From Sporosarcina sp. P33 (GTDB lineage: Bacteria; Bacillota; Bacilli; Bacillales_A; Planococcaceae), in contig NZ_CP015027.1 of assembly GCF_002077155.1 (NCBI RefSeq), positions 496,001 to 560,000 of the forward strand: a DNA stretch of 64,000 nucleotides, given 5' to 3'. Below the pieces are notes generated by a model, which worked only from the letters and a program-made list of their open reading frames with translations, ran no database searches and had not been told where the DNA came from. Positions 45,239-55,306 of the stretch are shown here, piece by piece. Numbering within the stretch: position 1 is the first letter of the stretch; every line of letters begins with the position of its first letter. The translations under genes and the position numbers were made by a program.

Positions 45239-45883
45239 TCAGCTTTGATATTGTGCTTCCAAACGGTAAATCGGCTGGCCTTTACTCGAAAATTTCTCCT
45301 CATACTCTGTCAGTATATTATCTTCTGGCATATTCGCATGTAAATCTAAGGAGACGGAAAGTAATTTCATGCCGTAATCGGTCATGGAGACAAGTGAATA
45401 TTCAAAGAGCGAACGATTATCTGTCTTGAAATGAATTTCTCCGTGTTCTTTTAAAACCTTTTCATATTTCGCCAAGAAATTTGCATGCGTAAGACGGCGC
45501 TTTTCATGGCGTGTTTTTGGCCATGGGTCGGAAAAGTTTAAATACACCCGGTCAATCTCTGACTCTGTAAAAATCGAGTCCAGTTCTTCTCCATTCATCC
45601 GCAGCAGCCGAAGATTGGATGGTTTTTCCGCCTCGATTGCTTTCTCTAGCGCGGATACGATGACATTATCAAAATGTTCAATTCCAATATAATTAATAGA
45701 AGGGTTTGCTAATGCCATCCCAATGATAAACTGTCCTTTGCCCGTACCGACTTCAATATGTATCGGTGCATCGTTATCGAACTCTTCCGACCAGTGATGC
45801 TTCTTGCTTTCCGGATCTAAAATCAGCACGTCCGGGTGTTCTGCCATGAAATCCTTTGCCCATGGCTTATTTCGTAAACGCAT
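45239..45883 (-). CDS. trmB: tRNA (guanine-N7)-methyltransferase TrmB
   Basis: SAM-dependent enzyme methylating G46 of tRNA. 214 residues. The SAM loop is VGTGKGQFI near residue 44, and the family motif [16 protein letters not shown] lies near 118-133. It begins MRLRNKPWA as usual. Spacing to the YtnP start leaves about 116 bases. Upstream on the strand are the NERD-like and dat genes. Confidence 0.95.
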   Translation of the reverse strand: MRLRNKPWAKDFMAEHPDVLILDPESKKHHWSEEFDNDAPIHIEVGTGKGQFIIGMALANPSINYIGIEHFDNVIVSALEKAIEAEKPSNLRLLRMNGEELDSIFTESEIDRVYLNFSDPWPKTRHEKRRLTHANFLAKYEKVLKEHGEIHFKTDNRSLFEYSLVSMTDYGMKLLSVSLDLHANMPEDNILTEYEEKFSSKGQPIYRLEAQYQS

Positions 45884-45922
45884 AATCAGTACACTCTCTC
45901 TTTTTCAGTAATATCTAATCTG

Positions 45923-46891
45923 TTATTCTTCTGCTGTTTCTTCTGCTTCAAACAGGCGGCTCATTGCCGTCGTTTGCGCATGATCTAAAATTGCCTGTGC
46001 CGCTTTAAATTGCGTATGCTTCATAGGACTTGGATTGCTGCTTAATTTCTCGAGCCATTGCTCATAGTTTTTGCGGTCAATTGTCGTGATTTCAAACGGC
46101 GTACCCGGATAATCAATATAGCCATTACGTGAAATGATAAGCTTCTTGATGGGCAGTTCGACTTTTGACGCTTTAAAAAATGAAGACAGGACTTTTTCCA
46201 TCCGGCTGAGCGCAATTGTTGGATTGAGCACTTTCACTTCTTCTTCTCCGAACTTCTTCAGCCAAAATCTTTCCCCGCTGCCAATGTAAGCCGCCATGCG
46301 ATCATCTTCGAGCACGGTAATGCAGTAGCATGCAGTCGGTGCCAGCAGGATAATATCCAGTTCAACAGGCGCTTTATTCACTTTGACAATCGGGTAGTAA
46401 AACAACAGAAAACTATCCGGCAAACGCAGTGTCAATTGCTTCAATAATAAATCCGAATAATATTTTGGATCTACACGGGACCGGTCATACAATGTAGAAC
46501 TGGCCCACTTCAATTGAAATTGAAACAATTGATCGCGATATTCTTTTTTCAGCTGCTCTTTACTTGAAGGACGTCCTGGAATGGATGCCTGAAATTCCAG
46601 ATCATGTTCCTCAAGGTCTGTTTCAGCGACTGTTTCGGCCGATTGTTCTGCAAGATCCCCTTCTTTGCGTCTGCGCCATTTTCCGAATAGTGAGGAATAC
46701 CATTTTTCATTCCCTTTTACATCTTCAGATACAGTGACTGCCTGCTCTGCATACAGATCCAGCCCATATTCCCACTGATTTTTAATCCGTTTCCATTGAT
46801 AGCGTTTTAAGCGGATAAACTGCGTCGGATAACGGGTTAAATCATTCTCGTAGCGGGAAATATAATCCGCCAGTTTAACTAGCTGGGCCAT
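45923..46891 (-). CDS. NERD-like nuclease-related protein
   Basis: 322 residues with a basic N-terminal region (residues 1-50), an acidic linker near 70-100, and a domain from about 120 resembling NERD (ELDIILLAPTACYCITVLED). In active NERD nucleases an E-x-K follows the strand; here that position reads VLEDD, so nuclease activity is doubtful. ATG 46891 lies inside the end of dat (17-base overlap) after GAGAG, implying coupled expression. The protein is found beside dat in several Bacillales as I recall; function unknown. Confidence 0.6.
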   Translation of the reverse strand: MAQLVKLADYISRYENDLTRYPTQFIRLKRYQWKRIKNQWEYGLDLYAEQAVTVSEDVKGNEKWYSSLFGKWRRRKEGDLAEQSAETVAETDLEEHDLEFQASIPGRPSSKEQLKKEYRDQLFQFQLKWASSTLYDRSRVDPKYYSDLLLKQLTLRLPDSFLLFYYPIVKVNKAPVELDIILLAPTACYCITVLEDDRMAAYIGSGERFWLKKFGEEEVKVLNPTIALSRMEKVLSSFFKASKVELPIKKLIISRNGYIDYPGTPFEITTIDRKNYEQWLEKLSSNPSPMKHTQFKAAQAILDHAQTTAMSRLFEAEETAEE

Positions 46892-47759
46892 TTGACTCTC
46901 TTTCCTCAGCATGACCTGCCGCCGTTAACTGAGGAATTTGCCGGTTGAACGCGGACTGCAGCTTTCTCGTCAGCGGACCAGGAACTCCTTGGCCAATCGG
47001 TTGCTGATCCATCATGACAACGGGCGTTATTTCCGCATTAGTCGAAGTGAAGAAGAATTCATCCATATCAAGCGCTTCTGCCAGCGTAAATTCTTTCTCC
47101 AAAACAGGTATTTCCAGCTCGTTTGCTAACTGCAGCACGACTCGGCGTGTTATGCCATTTAGAATGAAATGATTGGCGGGATGAGTGTGAAGCACACCGT
47201 CTTTAATGCCGAACACATTGGATGACGCGCCTTCTGTCACTAGCCCGTCGCGCACGAACAGCGCTTCCTGGCAGCCGGCTTCAATTGCATCCTGTTTAGC
47301 CAGCACATTTCCGAGCAGATTTAAACTTTTGATATCACAGCGAAGCCAGCGCATATCTTCTACTGATTTCATCGCCGCACCCATTTCAAGATTTTGCAGC
47401 GGGCGCTGACTCTCTACAGCATAGCCCATCACTACAGGCACACTGTTTTCAGGAAATTGATGCGCGCGCGGTGCGACTCCCCGTGTCACCTGCAAATAAA
47501 TATGGCCGAGTGTCAGTTGATTTTCTGACTGAAGCGATTCAACGATTTCTGTCAGCTCTTCCATTGTATAAGGAAGGTTTATGCGAATCTTTTCAGCACT
47601 TTCCACTAATCGCTCCAAGTGTTCCTTTGCTGTATACAATTTACCGTCATAGACTTTGATTACTTCATAGACTCCATCGCCAAATGCATAGCCGCGATCA
47701 TCCGCTGATACTTGTATTTGATCCTCATTCAGAAATTCCCCGTCTTTAAAATAGATCAT
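46875..47759 (-). CDS. dat: D-amino acid aminotransferase
   Basis: Fold-type IV PLP transaminase making D-glutamate from D-alanine for the cell wall. 294 residues starting MIYFKDGEFLN. The PLP lysine is in CDIKSLNLLGNVLAKQ near residue 144; GYAFGDGVYEV and TEGASSNVF are family marks; FFTSTNAEITPV is near the end. It could also be a branched-chain type enzyme, but the length and the Bacillus Dat-like sequence favour D-amino acid. AAGGGGTGG precedes the ATG. The C-terminal about 15 residues overlap the next gene. Confidence 0.9.
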   Translation of the reverse strand: MIYFKDGEFLNEDQIQVSADDRGYAFGDGVYEVIKVYDGKLYTAKEHLERLVESAEKIRINLPYTMEELTEIVESLQSENQLTLGHIYLQVTRGVAPRAHQFPENSVPVVMGYAVESQRPLQNLEMGAAMKSVEDMRWLRCDIKSLNLLGNVLAKQDAIEAGCQEALFVRDGLVTEGASSNVFGIKDGVLHTHPANHFILNGITRRVVLQLANELEIPVLEKEFTLAEALDMDEFFFTSTNAEITPVVMMDQQPIGQGVPGPLTRKLQSAFNRQIPQLTAAGHAEERESNGPAS

Positions 47760-48099
47760 ACAACCGCCACCCCTTCTGTTATGAAACTCAGGCTGTCATG
47801 CCGCCGGTTTCTTCTGTTCCTATTTTTACATGTTTGATGAATAAAATCAATTACACCTTATGAGACTGGCAGACAGATTTATCAATATACTAAACATGCA
47901 GCAATCTATTAACTGTCTATTCTAACTAAATGGAATAGATAAGCGAAAATATGTGCGATTTACGCGAAAATACGTTATACTGTTGTTGTCAGGATCAATT
48001 TCTAACTATTCTGGCATAACTTTTTATAAGGAGCGAATCAGGAAAGGTAGTCTCAAAGAATACACCAGCAGTCTTCTTTTGAAGTGTTGGAGTGAAAAT
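47760..48099. other. Divergent intergenic region between dat and ytzE
   Basis: No gene. A TATACT box at 47976-47981 is the likely -10 for ytzE. Two near-identical direct repeats GCGAAAATAYGT (47943-47954 and 47964-47975) are 21 bases apart just before it and could be an operator. Nothing else recognised. Confidence 0.4.
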
Positions 48100-48129
48100 A
48101 TGAAGATGAAGGAGTGGTTTCTTAGATGA
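48100..48129 (+). CDS. Possible nine-codon leader peptide MKMKEWFLR
   Basis: ATG 48100 has GGAG seven bases upstream. The frame reads MKMKEWFLR and stops at TGA 48127-48129, which overlaps the ytzE ATG (ATGA). Its codons contain the AAGGAG ribosome site of ytzE, so translating it could open or hide that site. It is too short to support by sequence alone. Confidence 0.35.
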   Translation: MKMKEWFLR

Positions 48130-48347
48130 ACCCAGCTACCGATCGCATGTTAATTCGTATCAAAGATGTCTATCTGTTCATTCGGGATAACGGAAAAGTA
48201 ACGACAGAGGACGTGGCGGAGGAATTTAACATTTCCCCTCGAACTGCCCAGCGTGACTTACACGTTCTCGAGTACAATGAATTGATTAAAAACTCAGTCC
48301 GCGGCGAATGGACGACGACTTCCAAGAAAGTGAAATTACCTTCCTGA
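48126..48347 (+). CDS. ytzE: YtzE, small DeoR-type HTH regulator
   Basis: 73 residues consisting only of a DeoR-family winged helix-turn-helix: TTEDVAEEFNISPRTAQRDL (about 27-46) followed by HVLEYNELIK. No effector domain is present, so it may act as a stand-alone DNA-binding protein. AAGGAG lies 11 bases before the ATG, a long spacer, and the start overlaps a possible leader peptide. It ends before a terminator shared with the convergent pseudouridine synthase gene. Confidence 0.85.
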   Translation: MNPATDRMLIRIKDVYLFIRDNGKVTTEDVAEEFNISPRTAQRDLHVLEYNELIKNSVRGEWTTTSKKVKLPS

Positions 48348-48377
48348 TTCAGCATCCTATATACAAGTTTAACAAGC

Positions 48378-48409
48378 AAAAAGGCTGACGCTTTTGCATC
48401 AGCCTTTTT
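48378..48409. terminator. Bidirectional terminator, ytzE / rsuA-like gene
   Basis: AAAAAGGCTGACG pairs with TGCATCAGCCTTTTT (one mismatch) around CTTT; runs on both sides. The last codons of the rsuA-like gene lie inside. Confidence 0.8.
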
Positions 48410-49130
48410 GCTTGGAATAATCCGCTTCTATCAGCTTCTGTACTTCCTCTTCCGTCAGCTCCCGATAGTCCCCGAGCTCCAGGTCCGCATCCAGCGTCAG
48501 CGGGCCCATCGTCAGCCGTTTTAAATACACTACTTTTTTGCCTACTGCTTCAAACATCCGCTTTACTTGATGAAACTTCCCTTCCGTTATCGTCAGTTCA
48601 ATTTCCGACAACTCATCCGAACGCAAGATGTTCAGCATTCCAGGTTTCGTCTCGTACGCATCGTCCAGCACCACGCCGTGTGCAAAAGCTTCTGCGTCTT
48701 CATTTGTCACACGGCCGGCCACCTTTGCATAATACGTCTTTGGCACTTCTTTTTTAGGCGACAATAAATTATGCGCGAGCTTGCCGTCATTTGTCAGCAG
48801 TAATAACCCTTCCGTATCTTTATCCAGTCTGCCTACCGGAAACGGTTCAAAATGCCGCTCTTCGCTTCCGAGCAAATCGATGACCGTTTGATCCCGGTTA
48901 TCTTCTGTTGCAGACAGCACGCCGGGCGGCTTATGCATCATCAGATAAATAAACTCCCGATAGATCACTTCTTCACCCAATAATGAAATCGCATCTTGTT
49001 CAGGATCCACATGCTGGGCAGGATCTTTTATCACTGCCCCATTCACCCGGATCATTCCTTTTTTCAGCAGCTGCCGCACTTCTTTACGTGAACCATATCC
49101 AGTATTTGATAATAATTTATCCAGTCTCAT
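48399..49130 (-). CDS. 16S rRNA pseudouridine synthase, RsuA family
   Basis: Makes pseudouridine in 16S rRNA (position 516 in the E. coli RsuA numbering). 243 residues: an S4 domain at 1-60 (MRLDKLLSNTGYGSRKEVRQ) and the catalytic domain with the aspartate in PVGRLDKDTEGLLLLTNDG near residue 101-119, ending TEGKFHQVKRMFEAVG. It corresponds to B. subtilis YtzG. The start lies four bases from the end of the ytgP gene, so the two are co-transcribed. Confidence 0.93.
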   Translation of the reverse strand: MRLDKLLSNTGYGSRKEVRQLLKKGMIRVNGAVIKDPAQHVDPEQDAISLLGEEVIYREFIYLMMHKPPGVLSATEDNRDQTVIDLLGSEERHFEPFPVGRLDKDTEGLLLLTNDGKLAHNLLSPKKEVPKTYYAKVAGRVTNEDAEAFAHGVVLDDAYETKPGMLNILRSDELSEIELTITEGKFHQVKRMFEAVGKKVVYLKRLTMGPLTLDADLELGDYRELTEEEVQKLIEADYSKQKG

Positions 49131-49133
49131 TCA

Positions 49134-50750
49134 TTACCCTCCAAACCCGAAGCGCTGCATAATACGTGTCAGCCGGTCTCCGAATAATTGTTGTGCAAGT
49201 CCAGATTTGAAAGCCAGGAATCCATAGATCACCATGCCGACGACTGAGCCGATCATAACATACAGCAAAGCTTGCCAGCGTCCTATCGGGATATGCACCA
49301 TATTCAGCCCTTTATTTGTCAGCCAAACTCCCAGGAACATGACCGCGTTAAAAACCAGGATCAGGAACAGGCGTCTGATGACCATTTCGGATTTGTAATT
49401 CAACGCTTTCTTGATGACATATAAGTTAATGCCTACAGCTACTGAATAGCCAATTGCAGTGGCTGCAATCGCACCATTCACCTCAAACAGCTTAATCAGC
49501 GGAATATTGATGAGCATTTTCACCAGCAGCCCAAGCAATGAAGTGAATACGATCCATTTGTGATGATCAATTCCCTGCAAAATTGCCGCCGTTACCGTGA
49601 ACATCGCAAACAGAATCGCAACCGGTGCATAGGAAGCCAAGACACTTGCCCCCGCCACATCATACTCATACAAAAACTGATACACTTCACTGTTGAGCAC
49701 AATCAAACCAATCACCATCGGAATGGTCAGAAACAACATAATCTGATACGTCTGATCAAGTGAACGCGTGACGCCTTTTTGATTTTTCATCGTATAATCT
49801 TTCGTAATGATCGAAATGAGCGCCATCGAAAAACCCGTTGCGACCATTACAGGAATCATAACAATTTTATGTGTTAAAAAATTAAGCTTCGTTAAATATA
49901 AGTCAGACACACTGGCGAGCCCAATAGATTTCATCGCACCGTTGAACGTAACCATATCGACGAATTGATAGATTGGATTAATCGTTCCCACCAGCACAAA
50001 CGGCAATACATAAGCGAATACTTCTGTATAGATTTGCTTCAGCGATACAGAGCTTGCAGGCGGGCTGTTCGACAATAAATAATCAAATTCCTCCTGATAC
50101 TTCTTCCAGTAATGATACAGGCTCCATAACCCAGCAAGCGCGCCGATAAATGCGGCAAACACGGCAAACTGCACAGCGATTCTCGGCGACAGATCGAGCA
50201 CATTGACGACTACAAATGCCCCAGCGAGCACGACGATGATGCGCACAATCTGCTCGATTAATTGAGACACCGATGTCGGTTCAAACTTCTGATAGCCTTG
50301 CAGAAACCCCCGTCCGATACTGAGCAGCGGCACGGCAAGCAACGCAAAGCTGACCCAGCGAATGACTGTCGCAATATCCTGTACAGTAAATATCTGTTCT
50401 TCATCTTTAATGACAAGCTCCGCAATAGGATTCGCAAGGAAAAACAACGCCAGAAATGACAGCAGGCCTGTTGCAGACATGATCACCATACCCGATTTCA
50501 TCAGTTTCCGTCCGGTCGCATAATCACCGAGCGCATTGTACTTTGAAACAAATTTGGAAATAGCTAGCGGTGCTCCTGATACTGCGACCGCAAGCGCTAA
50601 ATTATAAGGTATGTATGCATATTGATAGAGTCCGACACTTTTTTCACCGACAATTGCATAAAACGGTATTACATAAAGCAGACCAAGTGCCTTCGATAAA
50701 AATAAGCCAATCGTTAAAATGGCTGTGCCTTTCAGTAAATTCGATGCCAT
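49134..50750 (-). CDS. ytgP: Lipid II flippase, YtgP/MurJ family
   Basis: MOP-superfamily membrane protein that moves lipid II across the membrane. 538 residues with about 14 hydrophobic segments; the N-terminus LLKGTAILTIGLFLSKALGL (residues 5-24) and GAPLAISKFVSKYNALGDY are typical of the YtgP/SpoVB branch. The B. subtilis YtgP (MurJ-Bs) is the match by place and length; SpoVB is the alternative. ATG 50750 follows GGAAGGA. Divergent from the ytfP-like gene. Confidence 0.9.
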   Translation of the reverse strand: MASNLLKGTAILTIGLFLSKALGLLYVIPFYAIVGEKSVGLYQYAYIPYNLALAVAVSGAPLAISKFVSKYNALGDYATGRKLMKSGMVIMSATGLLSFLALFFLANPIAELVIKDEEQIFTVQDIATVIRWVSFALLAVPLLSIGRGFLQGYQKFEPTSVSQLIEQIVRIIVVLAGAFVVVNVLDLSPRIAVQFAVFAAFIGALAGLWSLYHYWKKYQEEFDYLLSNSPPASSVSLKQIYTEVFAYVLPFVLVGTINPIYQFVDMVTFNGAMKSIGLASVSDLYLTKLNFLTHKIVMIPVMVATGFSMALISIITKDYTMKNQKGVTRSLDQTYQIMLFLTIPMVIGLIVLNSEVYQFLYEYDVAGASVLASYAPVAILFAMFTVTAAILQGIDHHKWIVFTSLLGLLVKMLINIPLIKLFEVNGAIAATAIGYSVAVGINLYVIKKALNYKSEMVIRRLFLILVFNAVMFLGVWLTNKGLNMVHIPIGRWQALLYVMIGSVVGMVIYGFLAFKSGLAQQLFGDRLTRIMQRFGFGG

Positions 50751-50901
50751 AATTGATTCCTTCCATTCCTAAAGAGATACTTGTATAGTTTACCCCTCGG
50801 CACGCTTTTGCACAATCTTTAACTGAATTCTAAATCAAAAAGCAACCCGGCGTATATGGTGTATAATGATAGACAAAATGAGAAGAAAGCGTGGTTCTAC
50901 A

Positions 50902-52158
50902 ATGTATGATGTAATCGTAATCGGCGGCGGACCTTCAGGCTTAATGGCCTCCATTGCGGCAGCCGAACAAAAAAAGCGTGTCTTGCTGCTGGAAAAAGGC
51001 CGAAAGCTCGGCAATAAATTAGCTATCTCTGGCGGCGGCCGGTGTAACGTCACAAATCGGCTGTCCCAAGAAGAAATCATTAAACATATTCCAGGCAACG
51101 GAAAATTCCTGTTCGGTCCGTTCTCTGTTTTCAACAATCAGGATATCATCCAGTACTTCGAAGGACTCGGCGTCCCATTAAAAGAGGAAGATCACGGCCG
51201 AATGTTTCCTGTTTCCAATAAATCCAAAGACGTTGTCAATGCCCTCTTGAATCAACTGGATGAACTCGGTGTGGAAATCCGTTTGGAAAGCCGTGTACAA
51301 AAACTGCTGATGGACGATGAAAAAATTCTGGGTGTCCGGCTGGATGACGGTGAAGAACTGCGTGCACATGCAGTAGTCGTGGCGGTCGGCGGCAAGGCAG
51401 TTCCCCAAACGGGCAGCACAGGCGACGGCTACCCGTGGGCGGAACGTGCAGGACATACCGTCACACCGCTGTATCCGACGGAAGTTCCTTTGCTGTCAAA
51501 AGAACCTTTCATTGCTTCGAAGGAACTGCAGGGTCTCGCACTGCGCGATGTGAAAGTATCCGTTTTGAACAAGAAAGGGAAAACACTCGTCACACATCAG
51601 ATGGATATGCTGTTTACCCACTTTGGTGTAAGCGGCCCTGCGATATTGCGGTGCAGCCAATTCGTCGTCAAAGAACAGATGAAAAACGGCAGACAGCCCG
51701 TCTTACTGCAAATTGATTCCATGCCTGATCAGCATGAAGAGCAAGTCACGCAAATGATCACTAAGATTTTAAAAGAGGAGTCCAAAAAACAAGTAAAGAC
51801 GTCATTGAAAGGACTCGTTCCGGAACGGTGGCTGCTGTTTCTGCTAAAGCAAGCCGGAATCGATGAAACGGCAATCGGAGCAGACATCAGGCGAGATTCC
51901 ATTCGGACGCTCGCAAGCCTGTTTAAAACTTTTCCTGTCTATATTACCGGGACGCAGCCAATCGAGAAAGCATTCGTCACAGGCGGCGGTGTGTCTGTGA
52001 AAGAAGTCGAACCGAAAACAATGGCTTCACGGAAGAAGTCCGGACTGTTTTTCTGCGGCGAGATTTTGGATATCCACGGCTACACGGGCGGCTATAATAT
52101 TACTGCCGCACTTGTCACGGGACGTCTTGCAGGAATGAATGCAGGGTTGATGAATTGA
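50902..52158 (+). CDS. ytfP: HI0933-family flavoprotein YtfP
   Basis: FAD-dependent oxidoreductase of unknown substrate. 418 residues. The dinucleotide-binding motif [12 protein letters not shown] begins at residue 5, [11 protein letters not shown] near 47 is the family signature, and the C-terminal [22 protein letters not shown] (part) closes the FAD site. The start is placed at ATG 50902; the ribosome site is weak, and an ATG at 50866 is possible but would add a basic tail not seen in the family. Its stop is in the same frame as the 21-bp repeats that follow. Confidence 0.88.
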   Translation: MYDVIVIGGGPSGLMASIAAAEQKKRVLLLEKGRKLGNKLAISGGGRCNVTNRLSQEEIIKHIPGNGKFLFGPFSVFNNQDIIQYFEGLGVPLKEEDHGRMFPVSNKSKDVVNALLNQLDELGVEIRLESRVQKLLMDDEKILGVRLDDGEELRAHAVVVAVGGKAVPQTGSTGDGYPWAERAGHTVTPLYPTEVPLLSKEPFIASKELQGLALRDVKVSVLNKKGKTLVTHQMDMLFTHFGVSGPAILRCSQFVVKEQMKNGRQPVLLQIDSMPDQHEEQVTQMITKILKEESKKQVKTSLKGLVPERWLLFLLKQAGIDETAIGADIRRDSIRTLASLFKTFPVYITGTQPIEKAFVTGGGVSVKEVEPKTMASRKKSGLFFCGEILDIHGYTGGYNITAALVTGRLAGMNAGLMN

Positions 52159-52165
52159 GTTATTA

Positions 52166-52475
52166 GGTATGAGCGCTTGACGGGACGGTATGAGCGCTTG
52201 GCCATCAGGTATGAGCGCTCGACAGGCTGGTATGATCACCTGGCCATCGGGTATGAGCGCTTGACAGGCTGGTATGATCACTTGGCCGTCGGCTATGAGC
52301 GCTTGACGGGACGGTATGATCACTTGGCCATCGGGTATGAGCGCTTGACAGGCTGGTATGATCACTTGGCCGTCGGCTATGAGCGCTTGACGGGACGGTA
52401 TGATCACCTGGCCAACAGGTATGAGCGCTTGACCAACAAGTATGATCACTTGCAGGAATTATTGAGCGCCTACCC
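52166..52475. repeat. Array A: fifteen repeats with 21-bp period and 42-bp super-period
   Basis: Units start TATGA at 52168 and then every 21 bases to 52441, with a damaged fifteenth at about 52461. From the third unit on, the cores alternate strictly: TATGAGCGCTTGAC then TATGATCACTTGGC. The other half of each unit also alternates (GGGACGG or AGGCTGG after the first type, CATCGGG or CGTCGGC after the second), so the true unit is 42 bases. The array lies between ytfP and the leuS terminator, two convergent genes. Confidence 0.88.
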
Positions 52476-52506
52476 TCTCGAATGATGTTCCTGCGCTTCA
52501 CACACA

Positions 52507-52537
52507 AAAAAGCCGGCCGAAGGATTTTGTCTTCGAC
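52507..52537 (-). terminator. leuS terminator
   Basis: AAGCCGGCCGAAGG and TTCGACCGGC arms with one mismatch, T-run on the minus strand, 18 bases after the leuS stop. Confidence 0.8.
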
Positions 52538-52554
52538 CGGCATTCGTTATGTTA

Positions 52555-54969
52555 TTAACCAGCTACAATATTTACCAGGCGTCCAGGAATCGCTATGATT
52601 TTCTTCAATTCCTTGCCTTCCATCCACTGTTTCACATCTTCATTTTCCAGAGCCGCCTGTTCCAGCTCTTCTTTCGCAGAATCTTTTGGTACAGTAATTT
52701 TTGCACGGATTTTTCCGTTGATTTGCACTGCAACTTCTACCGTATCATCCGACAGCTTCGATTCATCAAATGTCGGCCACTGTGCATACGCGATCGATTC
52801 TGTATGTCCGAGTTTGGACCACAGTTCTTCTGCCAAGTGCGGCGTGACCGGTGAAATTAATAAAATGAATCCTTCGATATACGCTTTCGGCAATTTCTCT
52901 GCTTTATAGCATTCATTGATGAATACCATCAGTTGAGAGATGGCGGTATTATTGCGCATGCTCTCGAAATCTTCCGTAACTTTTTTAACAGTCTGGTTAT
53001 ACACTTTCTCAAGCGGTCCGCCAGTTTCATCAGTCAATTTGCCGGTCAGTGTGTCATCCTCATTGACGAGCAAACGCCAAATGCGGTCAAGGAAACGGCG
53101 TGACCCGTCCAGCCCGTTCGTTGACCATTCTTTCGATGCATCAAGCGGACCCATGAACATTTCATAAATACGCAATGTATCTGCACCGTGTGAATGAACG
53201 ATATCATCCGGGTTGATGACATTTCCGAGTGATTTGGACATTTTCACATGACCTTCACCTAAGATCATTCCCTGATTGAAGAGCTTCTGGAACGGCTCTT
53301 TCGTTTGAACGACACCAATGTCATACAATACTTTGTGCCAGAAACGCGCATACAATAAGTGAAGTACCGCATGCTCTGCACCGCCTACGTAAATATCTAC
53401 CGGCAGCCAGCGCTCGGCCAATTTCGGGTCAATGATCATTTCATCATTTTTCGGGTCGATATAACGCAGATAATACCAGCAGCTTCCCGCCCATTGCGGC
53501 ATCGTATTCGTTTCACGGCGTCCTTTCATTCCCGTTTCAGGATCGACAACATTCACCCACTCTGTAATATTCGCAAGCGGTGATTCACCCGTGCCGCTCG
53601 GCTTAATATTATCCGTTACCGGCAGCATCAACGGCAATTCAGATTCGTCGACAGTTGTCATTGTGCCGTCTTCCCAGTGAATTACAGGAATCGGCTCGCC
53701 CCAGTATCTCTGACGGGAGAATAACCAGTCACGCAAACGATACGTGATTTTGCGTTCGCCTGTGCCTTTTTCTTCAAACCATTCGATCGCTTTTGTGATC
53801 GCTTCTTCTTTGCCTAATCCATTCAGGAAGTCCGAATTCACATGCTCCCCTTCCCCTGCATAGGCTTCCTCTTCAATATTCCCGCCTGCTACGACTTCGA
53901 TAATCGGCAGATCAAATGTTTTTGCAAATTCATAGTCCCGTTCATCATGTGCCGGAACCGCCATGATGGCACCTGTTCCATATGTTGCCAAAACATAATC
54001 CGCAATCCAGATCGGCATTTTCTCTCCGCTTGCCGGGTTAATGGCATATGCACCAGTGAATACACCTGTTTTTTCTTTCGCTAAATCTGTACGCTCAAGA
54101 TCACTCTTTGATTTCACTGAGCTAATATAATTTTCAACCGCTTCACGCTGAGCATCCGTTGTAATTTCGCTAACCAATTTATGTTCAGGTGCCAATACCG
54201 CATACGTTGCACCGAAAATCGTGTCAGGACGTGTAGTGAATGCTTCGAATGAATGATCCGTATCCGCGATGTCAAATGTCAGTTGCGCACCTTCTGAACG
54301 GCCAATCCAATTTCGCTGCATATCTTTTAGGCTTTCTGGCCAGTCAAGGTCATCCAAGTCTTCCAGCAGACGGTCTGCATATTCCGTAATACGCAGCACC
54401 CACTGGCGCATCGGACGGCGTTCTACCGGGTGATTTCCGCGCTCGGACAATCCGTCGATTACTTCTTCATTCGCAAGCACTGTTCCGAGTGCCGGACACC
54501 AGTTAACAGGCACTTCATCAATATACGCAAGACCGCGCTTATACAATTGAATGAAAATCCACTGTGTCCACTTATAATAACTAGGGTCCGTCGTGTTGAT
54601 TTCCCGGTCCCAGTCGTAAGAAAATCCAAGGTCCTGCATTTGCCGCTTGAACGTTGCGATGTTTTTCGCTGTGAATTCAGCCGGGTCATTCCCTGTATCG
54701 ATCGCATACTGTTCCGCAGGCAATCCAAATGCATCCCATCCCATCGGGTGCAGCACGTTGTATCCTTGCTTGCGTTTGAACGCACTTAAAATATCTGTCG
54801 CGATATAGCCGAGCGGATGTCCTACGTGCAGACCTGCGCCGGAAGGATACGGGAACATATCCAATGCATAAAACTTCGGCTTCGATGGATCATCAACCAT
54901 TTTGTACGTGCCATGATCCTGCCAATATTGTTGCCATTTCTTTTCAATTTGCGTGTGCTTATAACTCAT
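52555..54969 (-). CDS. leuS: Leucyl-tRNA synthetase
   Basis: Class I synthetase, 804 residues, usual bacterial length. HIGH is HVGH in [13 protein letters not shown] near residue 47, the KMSKS loop is [10 protein letters not shown] near residue 577, and the editing domain insertion (about 225-420) includes [14 protein letters not shown] 54969 follows GGAG; the open frame further upstream lies in the T-box leader. Controlled by a leucine T-box, so it is induced when tRNA-Leu is uncharged. Confidence 0.98.
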   Translation of the reverse strand: MSYKHTQIEKKWQQYWQDHGTYKMVDDPSKPKFYALDMFPYPSGAGLHVGHPLGYIATDILSAFKRKQGYNVLHPMGWDAFGLPAEQYAIDTGNDPAEFTAKNIATFKRQMQDLGFSYDWDREINTTDPSYYKWTQWIFIQLYKRGLAYIDEVPVNWCPALGTVLANEEVIDGLSERGNHPVERRPMRQWVLRITEYADRLLEDLDDLDWPESLKDMQRNWIGRSEGAQLTFDIADTDHSFEAFTTRPDTIFGATYAVLAPEHKLVSEITTDAQREAVENYISSVKSKSDLERTDLAKEKTGVFTGAYAINPASGEKMPIWIADYVLATYGTGAIMAVPAHDERDYEFAKTFDLPIIEVVAGGNIEEEAYAGEGEHVNSDFLNGLGKEEAITKAIEWFEEKGTGERKITYRLRDWLFSRQRYWGEPIPVIHWEDGTMTTVDESELPLMLPVTDNIKPSGTGESPLANITEWVNVVDPETGMKGRRETNTMPQWAGSCWYYLRYIDPKNDEMIIDPKLAERWLPVDIYVGGAEHAVLHLLYARFWHKVLYDIGVVQTKEPFQKLFNQGMILGEGHVKMSKSLGNVINPDDIVHSHGADTLRIYEMFMGPLDASKEWSTNGLDGSRRFLDRIWRLLVNEDDTLTGKLTDETGGPLEKVYNQTVKKVTEDFESMRNNTAISQLMVFINECYKAEKLPKAYIEGFILLISPVTPHLAEELWSKLGHTESIAYAQWPTFDESKLSDDTVEVAVQINGKIRAKITVPKDSAKEELEQAALENEDVKQWMEGKELKKIIAIPGRLVNIVAG

Positions 54970-55023
54970 TTGAAAAACTCCTCCATTGTCATGCGAATTC
55001 AGCTTCTTGTATTGGCGCATACA

Positions 55024-55271
55024 GATAAAAAAAGACTCCCGTCCCTGTGAAAAGGGACGAGAGTCTGTATAGTTTCCCGCGGTACCACCCAAATTGACGG
55101 ACTGCGCCGTCCAACTTGATTCCTTAACGCGGAGTACGGTATCAGCTACAAGTATTCACCAATACAGGCTCAAAGGCGAGTTCGTTCGACGCTATTACAG
55201 ACTTGCACTGACCGTCTGCTCTCTAAAATGTAGCGGTAGAAGTACTATTCCTCATCAAAGCCTTCATTATT
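55024..55271 (-). promoter_or_regulatory. T-box leader of leuS
   Basis: Core GGGTGGTACCGCG on the minus strand (55078-55090), then a 12-bp terminator hairpin (55034-55045 with 55054-55065) and seven T's. The 5' part begins GATGAGGAATAGTAC-like sequence and has AGAGAGCAGACGG, both typical T-box features. CTC in GAACTCGCC is the likely specifier. Confidence 0.92.
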
Positions 55272-55277
55272 TTCTTC

Positions 55278-55306
55278 AGTTTACCCGAAACAACGACTGA
55301 TTACAA
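55278..55306 (-). promoter_or_regulatory. Promoter of the leuS T-box transcript
   Basis: Minus strand TTGTAA (55301-55306), 17 bases, TAAACT (55278-55283). Confidence 0.5.

Noticed and set aside
52166-52475. CRISPR array
   Set aside because: Repeats are contiguous 21-mers with no unique spacers, far shorter than CRISPR repeats, and there are no cas genes in the window.
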